From Salminus brasiliensis (lineage: Eukaryota > Chordata > Actinopteri > Characiformes > Bryconidae): a DNA stretch of 64,000 nt. Below, one piece after another: positions 49,901 through 59,662 of the stretch; the stretch's first letter is position 1, and each line of letters begins with the position of its first letter. Position numbers and translations under genes: made by a program. The notes under the pieces are model-generated. The model was given only the letters and a program-made list of their open reading frames with translations. It ran no database searches and was not told the DNA's origin. Location of the stretch: assembly GCF_030463535.1 (NCBI RefSeq), contig NC_132893.1, positions 17,654,027-17,718,026 on the forward strand, in the 5' to 3' direction.

Positions 49901-50280
49901 AGGGAGAGTTGGCATGTAAAAGGAAATAAAGGGAACACACTGGGGAGAAACTGTGCTTAAGCACAGACAGTGCACTTAGCGATTAATGCATAATGCAAAA
50001 CGTAAACAGTAGATAACAGCATTTTGCAACCTGCATGTCATTTTTAATTCTTTTTTTTTTAAATAGGGGAAACCTGAATTATTTTAACGGATTTATATTT
50101 TTTTGAGTGGCTGCTGTGTAAATCTGTCAGGACTTTTTGAAAGCAAGCTCTTCTTTGTCTTTGTGTTTTCCACAATAGCTGCAATTCCGATGTTCATATG
50201 CAATGAAGGACCATACTGTAGAAGCAGGACAGATCGATGGATGTGATGGAAAAGGATGAGACGGTGGAGAACGCAGAAAA
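46991..50280. other. Intergenic DNA between zdhhc20 and the AMER-like gene
   Basis: No gene recognised. It holds a GGTCCTCAAGCCTGGTCCTG repeat end (47017), a pair of related 40-base segments around TTCCACTAGATG (48127 and 48806), a GA run (48366-48381) and a 12-G run (48693-48704). Confidence 0.5.
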
Positions 50281-50291
50281 TGAGAGAGAGA

Positions 50292-50334
<43 letters not shown>

Positions 50335-50726
50335 CAGCGTCTGGAGTACGATGATGACAGCCCTTGGCTCCGCTCCATTGCTGACGAAAGCTGCTTAGAC
50401 CCTCAGTTGCCATGGAAACCAAATGGAGCAGCCAGAGAGAAAGAGAGAGCAGGAGGGCGGAGGCAAAGGGAGGGAGGAACAGTGCGCGCGCGAGAGAGAG
50501 AGAGAGAGAGAGCGAGCAAGCGAGAGAGAGAGAGAGAGCTGTGATAGAAGGAAGGAACAAGAACAGAATCAGATTCATAGCATTAGCTGCTATTCTGCAC
50601 AAGCACAGGTAAAGATAGAGATATATTTATTTACTCATCCTTAATTCATCGTATGTAATTCATCTGTGTTAGTGGCAGGCTGAGAGAGAACAATAGGACA
50701 GAGATACGCTGCAGTGGACCACCAAT
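50281..50726 (+). promoter_or_regulatory. Probable promoter and 5' UTR of the AMER-like gene
   Basis: The block holds GA-rich tracts (about 50281-50330 and 50494-50540), an RFX X-box match at 50406-50419 and then sequence leading to the ATG at 50727 in context ccaatATGGAC. A possible 5' UTR donor is acagGTAAAG at 50607 and a possible acceptor is gtggcag near 50680, so the 5' UTR may be spliced. The start site cannot be fixed. Confidence 0.4.
50406..50419 (+). promoter_or_regulatory. Near-perfect RFX X-box (GTTGCCATGGAAAC)
   Basis: The 14-mer matches the canonical RFX palindrome GTNRCC-N2-RGNAAC at both half-sites. It lies 308 bp upstream of the AMER-like ATG, a promoter-proximal distance typical for functional X-boxes. 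Occupancy is inferred. Confidence 0.6.
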
Positions 50727-53261
50727 ATGGACACCCAGTCAGAGAGCTGCGAGCCCCCACCATGCGATCCTCAGCCACCAGGTAAAATAAGAAAGGCCTT
50801 GAAGCTATTCAGCAAGCGCAAGCCAGGCAGCAGCATGGCCAGCATCTTTTCTATGCGCGGCAAAGGCGAGGCAGAACCCAAATCACCCCCCTCAAGGAGC
50901 AAAACCTTGGATGGATTAACGGAGACAGGGGCTCCAGAAACTGAATCAATGGACTTGGATCAGGAGGAGAGTCAAAAAGAGGACGCACCGATGGAGGAGC
51001 CCACAAGCAGGGAGGGTAACTTGGAAACAACCCCGACCAGACAGTCCATCTCTTCTATCACTTCTGCCAAATCGCTGAGCTTTCTCAATATGCTTCGGCG
51101 AAGTCGTAAAGGAGGCGGGGGAGAGCGGTATGCACAGACCGAGTCTCAGAGGGCTGGACGGCAGAGAAAAGGCCTAAAGGGTCTGTTTGGGAGTGTACGC
51201 TGGCATGGGAGAGATAAGGAGGGGGTTGACGAGGTTGAACCTGGTCCTCCCCTCCTTGCCTCCCGTTCCAACAGTGTGGAGATCATCAAGGAGAACCTGA
51301 CTCTGACTCCAAGGCCTGCGCCTCGGTCTCCGGATGAGTCGGAGATTGAGCAGCAACTCCCTGCATCGCAGGATGAACCTACTTCGTCCGAGGACACTAC
51401 AAAGGTGAGCGAAACTACTAAACCTCCAACTAACGACAGACTGAGCACACTGCTTGGAGACATTTCATCCATACTGAGTTTTGACTCTTTGACGGGTGGT
51501 GGAGATATAGTTGCTGATGTAGAAGCAGAATGGGTCAAAGTCAGCAGTCGGGTGGAGGGAACAGATGAAACTGGGAAGAAAGACAAGGCTTTGTCAGCTG
51601 CTTTTTCGACCAAACTTAAACCTACCCTCTCTCCTACATCTACCCTTAGCTCTACATCTTCCTCTAAACCCTCTCCTACAACTACAGCGCAGCCCTTTTC
51701 TTCCTCCACCACATCTCCTAAACCCATGCCCAGTCCAACAACGAAGTCCACACTTCCCCCTGCATCTTCCCCAAGCCCTAGTATTTTAGTTAAGCCTACT
51801 CCATCCCCTACGTCTGCCCCTACCATTAGTCCTGCAGCAAAGGCAGAGCCATCCTCTCCTCATACCCCTGTACCATCTCCTATCCCATTGCCCAAACTCA
51901 GTCCAATTCCTAGTACAAAACCCATGCAATCTCCTCCAACTACTCCAACCTCAACTACTTCAACCAAACCTGTTCTCATTCGACCATCTACTCCCACCCT
52001 TGAACTGACCCCTACTCTTGCTCTAGCTACTCCTTCTCCTTCTCCTTCTCCTACTCATGCTCCTGCCCCTGCCCCTGCTACTATTTCTGAAAAGTCCATC
52101 TCACCCATAGTTAAATCTGCTCCAGAACCCACTGCTCCTGCTGTTGTCAGTACTGAGCCCATCCCCGTCCCTACCCCAACTGCTACAACCAAACCAACCC
52201 CAACTCCTGCTCCTGCACCCACTACAAAACCCAGCCATACTGCGGTTCACAGCGCTCCACCAGCACCCAAATATCCTCCGTTCTCCACATCAACCAAACC
52301 TGCTCCGTCTGCTCCAGTTACCAGACCGAAAATTGTAACGACATTTGGATTATCGACCAGCAGAAACACTGCACCTATTGCCAAACCCGAAACAAAGCAG
52401 CCTGTTCCTGGTACGAAATCAAGTCCCCCCTTATCGCAAACTGACAAAAGTGGGTCAGTATCAGCGAAAAGCCCAACTTCAGAATATGGACCTCCTCATC
52501 CTGCTAAACCTGCAGCTCAATCTCATGTCCCATCTTTGGCAAAGCCCCAAGCTGCGATTTCAAAACCTATACCAGACACTGCTACCTCTTCAAAACCTAC
52601 ACATAAACCAGAACCCTCTGCTACTTCTGTGCTGCCTTCTGAATCTCCTCCGCTCCAAGTCACATCCACATCCGTCAAAGAGCCGGACGATGTGGCCAGG
52701 CGAAGAGGGGTGGAGAAGACAGGAGCGCACGCTCGGCCACAGAAGGTGGAGCCCCAAACTACTGCTGGCCAGGATCAGTTGCCTGTTGCCGTTTACAGAC
52801 CAGAGAAGAGGAGTCCAGCTGTAAAGCCTACAGCTCTCAGTAAGATCCCTGTAAGCGGTGGCGGAAGGCCTAAGCAGCTCCACAAGGATGGCCAGTCCAA
52901 TGGCGACGAGGGACACTGGAATCTCCCTACCCCGGTACATGAAGAGGAAAGCCCTATTTCTCTCTCACGAGAGAGCAGCAGCAAGGAACCCCTGAGTGAC
53001 TTCTCCACTGGATCGGGGGCTGTTACCCCTACCCTGAGCCACAGCCATGAGGATATCCTGGACTCTCGCCCCATATTTGGGGCAACAAGTTTACCCAGGG
53101 AGTCCAAGATCCCTATGAAACCTGGTTCCACTGCAACGTACCACTCTTTGCAGGGGAAAACAGAGGCAGCACGCTCCAAGATCCCTGTATCTAAAGTGCC
53201 CGTTCGCCGGACCAGCAATAAACCTCCGTCCACTGCCACAGCCACTGCTCCTCAGAAATAA
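50727..53261 (+). CDS. AMER (FAM123) family protein, AMER2-like, with a long Pro/Thr/Ser-rich region; single coding exon
   Basis: An 844-aa uninterrupted frame starts at MDTQSESCEPPP and ends in TAA. Family signatures are all in the first third: a basic KLFSKRKPGSSMASIF block (residues 26-41), RSKTLDGL (57-64), GLKGLFGSVRWHGR (149-162) and LLGDISSILSFDSLTGGGDI (242-261). These correspond to the GKxxKxxFKLFKxRK, SxTHDGL, KGLKGxFSS and SFDSLTGCGDI motifs I know from AMER1/AMER2. AMER proteins bind PtdIns(4,5)P2 through the basic N-terminus and recruit APC to the plasma membrane, tuning Wnt signalling. Residues about 290-690 are a low-complexity Pro/Thr/Ser/Lys region. The tail has three SKIP motifs (about 705, 793, 817). 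The SDEGYYDS and DSYSGDALYE blocks of typical AMERs are absent. AMER2 is also intronless in its coding part and, as I recall, lies on the same human chromosome as ZDHHC20. It is either a divergent AMER2 orthologue or a fish-specific paralogue; a database may name it proline-rich or mucin-like. Confidence 0.78.
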   Translation: MDTQSESCEPPPCDPQPPGKIRKALKLFSKRKPGSSMASIFSMRGKGEAEPKSPPSRSKTLDGLTETGAPETESMDLDQEESQKEDAPMEEPTSREGNLETTPTRQSISSITSAKSLSFLNMLRRSRKGGGGERYAQTESQRAGRQRKGLKGLFGSVRWHGRDKEGVDEVEPGPPLLASRSNSVEIIKENLTLTPRPAPRSPDESEIEQQLPASQDEPTSSEDTTKVSETTKPPTNDRLSTLLGDISSILSFDSLTGGGDIVADVEAEWVKVSSRVEGTDETGKKDKALSAAFSTKLKPTLSPTSTLSSTSSSKPSPTTTAQPFSSSTTSPKPMPSPTTKSTLPPASSPSPSILVKPTPSPTSAPTISPAAKAEPSSPHTPVPSPIPLPKLSPIPSTKPMQSPPTTPTSTTSTKPVLIRPSTPTLELTPTLALATPSPSPSPTHAPAPAPATISEKSISPIVKSAPEPTAPAVVSTEPIPVPTPTATTKPTPTPAPAPTTKPSHTAVHSAPPAPKYPPFSTSTKPAPSAPVTRPKIVTTFGLSTSRNTAPIAKPETKQPVPGTKSSPPLSQTDKSGSVSAKSPTSEYGPPHPAKPAAQSHVPSLAKPQAAISKPIPDTATSSKPTHKPEPSATSVLPSESPPLQVTSTSVKEPDDVARRRGVEKTGAHARPQKVEPQTTAGQDQLPVAVYRPEKRSPAVKPTALSKIPVSGGGRPKQLHKDGQSNGDEGHWNLPTPVHEEESPISLSRESSSKEPLSDFSTGSGAVTPTLSHSHEDILDSRPIFGATSLPRESKIPMKPGSTATYHSLQGKTEAARSKIPVSKVPVRRTSNKPPSTATATAPQK

Positions 53262-54373
53262 CGGGGCAGTTTCACTTTCTACTACAAAACTCACAACATT
53301 CCAACTCGCAGCTGTTCCGACACTTGGACAGGCTCGATCTCAGTCTTTTGCAGCAGATCTCCTCACAGAAACAATGCAGGATCGTTACTGTTATTTGAAT
53401 CGAAATACATGTGTCGACCACACTATATATACTGGGTGTTTCTATTCATATTGTGTCACTGTAAAAGACACTGATGCTGTGGATATTCCATGTGCACCGC
53501 CAGGAAGAGAGAGAGAGAGAGATCACATAAAAGCCCAGTTGGAATTATCTCAATGGTAAGTTATGGTGTAAAAAAACCGAGGCAGATGCTGAAGCACAAC
53601 ACCCCTCTCCTGGGAACTGAAGCCATGTAGACCTCTCCCTGAGGAACCGAGCAGTGCACAGGTCAATTACCTTTGGCTTTGAGGATATCACCTACACCGA
53701 GAACAACTGCTTGGTGAATGAAGATGTTTTGCACTCATGGGAGCTCTCCATACGCAATCTTAAAATGGAGTCTTATTCGTCCAGGTCATGTGGTTTTTAT
53801 TCAGGTCTCGAACCATCAAAAGGGGTTTGAACGTCACCACGTATCGGTGCTTTTTTTTCCTGCCACATTGAAGCCAATGTTTTCTAATGGCGAATGGAGA
53901 AGTTTTGTAGCCTTTGTTACTTCCATTTTTGTAGACCTTTTCGTGTCTGACGTCCTCAGTCTTTTGTTTTCAGCAAATGTTGTGGATCCATGTTCGTCTC
54001 TGTTGGAACTCTCCTGCTTATGAGAAAAGAGGCAGAATCTCTCTCTCTACATACATTAACACCAGGACAGGATCTCTCGCATTATCTCTGAATGTATGTA
54101 GCAGACCGCATGCCCTACTTTTAAACTGAAGGAGCCACTGTGCTCCTTCTGCTTCCACATCTCTCTCCCATGTTTCCCTTTCTCTCTATCTTTTCTCTTT
54201 TTTTTTCTTTTTTTTTTTACACTGTGTTGAATCACACAGTGCCTGTCGGTTATCATGCCCATTTGAATACTTGTCAGAGAAAAACACTTTGGCTTATGGA
54301 TCTAACCCTTGGGACATACTGGATTGCTTGTCGATATGGCTGGAGTGCAATTTGGATGAGACTGCTTTGATGA

Positions 54374-54379
54374 AATAAA
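54374..54379 (+). terminator. Candidate polyadenylation signal, AMER-like gene
   Basis: AATAAA in gaAATAAAgcc, the first canonical hexamer after the stop codon on the + strand. A second AATAAA lies at 54579-54584, preceded by a (GT)n tract. Confidence 0.45.
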
Positions 54380-54578
54380 GCCTTGGAACAATGCTAGCTG
54401 TTTCATGGACAATCAGAATAGGTAAGGCTGTATGGTTGATGAAGGTTTCAGTCAAGCTCGGGATGGATAGATCCTTTTGCCAGTGTCTAATGCTTTGTCC
54501 ACATGCCTAGTAGAGGACTATTTTTGTGTGTGTGCGTGTGTGTGTATATCTTAATGTTGCTCTGTTTCCTATTTAATC

Positions 54579-54584
54579 AATAAA
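54579..54584 (+). terminator. Second candidate polyadenylation signal, AMER-like gene
   Basis: AATAAA in tcAATAAAacac. Use of either site depends on transcript data. Confidence 0.4.
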
Positions 54585-54605
54585 ACACAACTATACTTAG
54601 AACGT

Positions 54606-55060
54606 ATTAATTTTTGCACCAGTTACTTTGGAATCTAACGAATGCATTCAGCTACTTTACCCATTGCTGCACCCATTGCTGATACAGATGTGCAAATAAA
54701 CACACACACAGCTTGTCTTGTCCCTGTAGTAGTAAAATAACGCCAATAGAATAGGACTCCCTGGACCAGATAAACATGAACCTACTGCCAGGTGTAGGCT
54801 CGAGGTGTATAAAGCCCTCCAGCATTGAGCTGTGGGGAGGTGGAGCTGTGTTCTCTGGAATGATGGTGCTCCATCCAGTACTTTTGGGATGAGGTGGAGT
54901 GGTGATGAGCGATGCTCCAAAATCTAGTAGAAAGCCTTTCCTGGACAGTAGAGGCAAGTCACTCCAACAAGCAGGAAACGCTAGTTTTAATACCCTTAGA
55001 TGGAAACAATGAATGTCAAACAGGTGTCCCAATACTTTTGTCCATGTGTTGCAGCTGGTA
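54606..55060. repeat. Interspersed repeat, probably a non-autonomous DNA element
   Basis: CACCCATTGCTGATACAGAT at one end and GGTGTCCCAATACTTTTGTC at the other are familiar from a widespread fish repeat; the second motif is the typical end of Tc1-type elements. The minus-strand open frame of 150 codons (54652-55104) has no family character and is read as repeat sequence. Confidence 0.5.
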
Positions 55061-55462
55061 AAAGAAATATGGCTGTATGAATCATGCATGCTTTGTTTAG
55101 ACATTCAAGAAAGAAGGGGGGGGCTTGATTCTTTTCTTGTGGATGACTGTTTGGATGATGTCACTTAGGAGGGTGAATTAAAGCATGCGTTTTAGTGTGA
55201 GAGTGGATGGGGGATAGTGAGGCAGCATTGACCAATGTCTTTATATGCATGCATTCCACTCTGCTTAGGCTTTACGGAGCCACAAATGGAGAAATGGAAA
55301 CTCTACAGCTGTCGAATATGCAGATGAATGGTTAACAGTAAATTGGACATTGTAGTATTTCATTTAGGACTGGTCATCTTAGTGTTCTGTGCTTAGAGAG
55401 TCCTGCCATTGTTGGTGAGCATCCTACTAATCTCAGTAGCATACCTTCATAAATGTCAGGAT

Positions 55463-55760
55463 GTGGGCTAAAATGCTATAGGTACACTACAGCCATGCCG
55501 AAGCATTTGAAAGGAATGAAGGAATGAATGATCCTCTCTCTTATGCTGCTCCTGTGGGAGCTTTGTGCGCACTTAGTGCACCGTGTGAATGGCAGCAGTG
55601 CTTGTGCAGAGAGCTGTGGGATAAAATGGGATAGGAACACTGCAGCCATGCAGTAGCACAATGCAGTATCTGAGCACGTCTCCAAACGAATCATTATCTT
55701 GACCCCGATGCTGTTTCTGTTGGAGCTCTGGGTGCAGTCAGCTGTTGTCTTCAGTTTGTG
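55463..55760. repeat. Diverged tandem duplication of about 150 bp
   Basis: Two neighbouring segments share the order CTAAAATGCTATAGGTACAC/ATAAAATGGGATAGGAACAC, CAGCCATGC, then GCTGCTCCTGTGGGAGCT/GCTGTTTCTGTTGGAGCT. Similarity is moderate by eye. Confidence 0.45.
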
Positions 55761-56831
55761 AGAGGCGGCCAGCCAGGGCCGTGCCAACACTGATAAAAGT
55801 GAATACAGGGAGAAAAGGGAGCAATACATGGCTACAGAGAAGGGGATAGTGAATAGGGGGTTTGGGTTGGTGGGGGGAGGGAGTGGGTTGTGACGAGCCC
55901 CTTCGTTCCAGATAGACCGCTGTTTCACAGTCCAGATGGAATTCAAGGCTCGTACAAAAATATGTCCTATTCCCTCTTTGCATTCAGTGCGCTCCTAAAA
56001 ATGGGTCACCGAGAGAAAACCTGGTTATCAAGGAGGAAAAAATGAGACACACTGCATAAATAAAGTAAAGGCATGATGAGGGCGTTGTGGAAGATGACAT
56101 AGGCAGAGATGGAAGAGCAGTGACAGACTGAGACCACATTGGGGAATGAAACTATTCCTGTTTTGTCTGTTTATAACCCAGTAGACAAGGGCACTCGGAA
56201 AGACTGATGTGGGCAGAAAGGAGCAGGCTGGAGTTTGCCTAGAAAAAAACAGTGGTCAGATATGACTTGCAAGATAGAGAGTCTCAGAAACGATCTGGAG
56301 TCACAGGGAGAGATTTGGGGTCTGATCAGCAGTCATGGGGCAAGCCAGAATAGGGAGGAGGGGGAGGGGTGTATTTCTTTCTGAAAGCAAAACGAGAAAC
56401 AAAGAATTGATATTTATAGAGGAGACCCTGCAGCCGCACAGTACAAACAAAGCTCTGTTCATTGAGTAAAGCCCAGGGCTGTGAAACTGGGAAGAGAACG
56501 GAGTGTTTAGCTGGAAAACCACGCGGCTCTCGCTGCTTGGCGGCCTGAATCGCCCCAGCAAGAACGAGCAACTGTTAATGCAAACCTGCTCTGTTTACAG
56601 ATGAGCCAACGCCCGGGGTCTCCAATGGAAGATGAAAGACCTTTTTGAACAGATCTAGGACCGGCTCTTTCTCTTTAAAGCTCGTTAGAGAAAATGCTAA
56701 AGTGCTCTCTAATCTGCAAGATCGAAATAGCCTACTAGCCATGGTTCCAACTAAAACTCGGTCCTGCATCTAGTACCATAGACTGCAGTGCAATCTGATT
56801 GATTCCAGTTTAACCAGACAGCAGGACCACA
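55761..56831. other. Intergenic DNA, no recognised gene
   Basis: G-rich on the + strand near 55855-55885 and 56340-56370. No coding frame with protein-family character. Confidence 0.4.
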
Positions 56832-58203
56832 TACAGTGTATTTGGAAAGTCTTCAGACCCCTTTGCTTTTTGCACAGTTTGTTCCCCTGCATTTGTTAAA
56901 AAGGAAAAAACTAATATATTGCATTGACATAAGTATTCAGACACTTTACTCAGTACTTAGTTGAAGCACCTTTGGCATTGACTGCAGCCTCCAGTCTTCT
57001 TGGGTACGACGCCACAAGGTTTGCAAACCTGGATTTGGGGATTTTCTGCCAAGCTCTGTCAGGTTGGATGGTGACTGTGAGCATGTTTTCTCAGGTCTCT
57101 CCAAAGATGTTTAATTGAGTTCAAGTCAGGGCTCTGGCTGGGCCACTTAAGGACATTCACTGAGTTGTTCGTAAGCCATTCCTGTGTTGCCTTGGCTGTG
57201 TGCTTAGGGTCATGGTCTTGTTGGAAGGTGAACCTTCGGCCCAGTCTGAGGTCCAGATAACTTTGGATCAGGCTTTTTTTAAATTAAGAACATCTCTGTA
57301 CTTTGCTTCATTCAGCTTTTCCACAAACCTGACCAGTCTCCCTATCCCAGCTGCTGACAAACAACCCCACAGCATGATGCTGCCACCACCATGCTTCACT
57401 GTAGGGATGGTATTGGGCAGATGATGATTGAGCAGTGCCTGGATTTTTCCAAACTTGACACTTAGAATTAAAGCCAAAATGCTCAATCTTGGTTCCATCA
57501 GACCAGAGATTCTTGTTTCTCACAGTCACAGAGAGTCCTTTAGGGGCTTTCACATGTCTTTTACTGAGGATAGGCTCATGGCTGGACACTCCATAGATTG
57601 GTGGAGTGCTGCAGTGATGGTTGACTTCTGGAAGTTTCTCCCATTTGCACACAGGATCTTTGGACCTTAGCCAGGATGACTACTCACAGGGTTCTTGGTC
57701 ACCTCTCTTATGGGGGCCCCTGATTACTTAGTTTGGTGGGGCCGCCAGCTCTAGGAAGAGTCCGGGCTGATCCAAACTTCTTCCATTTAATAATGACGGA
57801 GGCCACTGAGCTCTTGGGAACTTTCAGTACAGCAGATTTTTTTTGTAGCCCTGAGCTCTACAGGCAGTTCTTTCCTCCTCATGGCTTGATATTTGCTCTG
57901 TTATGCATTATCAGCAGTTGGACCTTATATAGACAGATCTCTGTCTTTCCAAATAATGTCCAATCAACTGAATGATCACAATTGGACACCAATCAATGTG
58001 TAAAAACATCTGAAAAATGGTAAAAATAAATGCCCCCAGAGCTAAATTTCAAGTGTCATAGCAAAGGGTATGAATACTAATGTCAAAATTGTAGTTTTTC
58101 CTTTTGACATTTGCAGATATTTCTAAAATTCTGTTTTCACTTCTTATTACGGGGTGTTGAGTTTAGATTGATGTGAGGAAAATGACTTTCTGAATGCATT
58201 GTA
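56832..58203 (-). pseudogene. Decayed Tc1-like transposon, near full length with both ends
   Basis: The left end TACAGTGTATTTGGAAAGTC and the right end GACTTTCTGAATGCATTGTA are inverted repeats with substitutions. The minus strand gives [20 protein letters not shown] and [19 protein letters not shown] (57268-57420), the central Tc1 transposase region. Other parts are broken by stops and frameshifts. The size, about 1.37 kb, suits a complete but inactive copy. Confidence 0.85.
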
Positions 58204-59616
58204 CATGATTTACCACAACTGAATGACTTATTTAAAGCATCCTGTTGAGACTGGAGTTTGGACCAATATATTATGTATATCAGTTGGATAGTTCAGGACA
58301 GGATTACATTTACATGGAGTCCTGCAGTAATTTCCTCTTTTACAAGTTCTGCTTCACAAATGCTCAATGTTTTTCACCAAACTCAGGAGTGTTCGGTTTA
58401 ATCCTGCCCAGATAAACATGTCCATGAATTCTCAGGTATTTGTGGCCTCACTCTGTATTTAGTCCCCTTTCCTCAAGTATCCATAGCGAAAACTTCCCAA
58501 ATGCTTTGCAAGAGGCTCCCACCCCTTTACTTAAATTAGGTGAATGGATGGTAGAACGTGGTCTCTCATTCTTATTAATAGGGGCAGTTCCAATGGCAGC
58601 TATGGCGATTAGGCTATATAATTACATTGAGGTAATTGTCCCCATTGGAACAAAACCCAGTATCTCCAAACTAGTAACTCTACAAGAGAAAGAAAAACAC
58701 TCATAACTTGTAATGTATGATTCAGTGGACTTTAGTGGAAGTAAGGGGCAGCTGTGTTTTTTACAATGGGAACGAACTGACATATAAGGCTTCTAAAATT
58801 CTGAAAGTGACAATATGCACAACATCATCAGCTTTTAGTTTTCGAGAAATAACTAATAGCTGTAAACCTCATATGACCACATAGTTCTTAAATGGTAGAG
58901 CAAGCATCACTCTGAAAAACTCTCTACACGTAAAGATGATCTTTACAGTAAGGTGTTTTGGGAAATTGGGCCCAGGTTTGTAGAATACATCACAAGTTTT
59001 ATCACAACGTGTAATTCTATATTGTATTGTATTATATACTTGTATTACTTGTATTGTAGAATGTCCCCTCATAAACCAGTCTAATCCAAACTGGACATTT
59101 ACTTAACTATTCTTAACTAAGCCTTCTCTCAAAGGCTAGCAGTAGCTGTGAAGACCACAAAGTTGATGAAAATGTGCATAGGTAAATTCCTCAAAGGATG
59201 TCTATTTTAAACCTCACTATTACTATGCATTGTGTATGTAATAGGGGTCAGGGTTGCGTTCAGTACATTATGTATTACAAGTTCAATATATACAGAATAG
59301 AGTGGTTCGTGTACTGTAAAATGAATGAATGGGTTTTAGACTGAAAGCTAATTTCCCAGAAGCTCTTGAAAAAGTATTCCAGCATTTTAGCCTAATCGCT
59401 GTCTGGCCTCCGTTCCACACAGCAGCAGAAAGGTTTCCACTGTTGTTATGTCAGAGAAGCCTTTTTAGTATTATATAGAACCATTTTTAGCATAGACGAT
59501 AATTTCCTTATACTGAGAAAAGTACAAAGAACCTGCCAATAAGGCGTTTTTTTCAGCATGTGCAGATTGTGTTCTTTTGTGAGTATATTTGTATAGTATA
59601 TTTGAGTCAGTGGGTT

Positions 59617-59662
<46 letters not shown>

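Larger units (their letters stand above)
53262..54605 (+). other. Probable 3' UTR of the AMER-like gene
   Basis: The sequence follows the TAA with no recognisable coding potential. AATAAA signals lie at 54374-54379 and 54579-54584, giving a 3' UTR of about 1.1 or 1.3 kb. A GA-rich tract sits near 53507-53521. Confidence 0.5.

Noticed and set aside
51146-51826. 226-codon minus-strand frame opposite the AMER-like gene
   Set aside because: A shadow of the Pro/Thr/Ser-rich coding region; it has no family character, and the + strand frame has recognisable motifs.
54652-55104. 150-codon minus-strand frame after the AMER-like gene
   Set aside because: Lies in an interspersed repeat and shows no protein-family signal.
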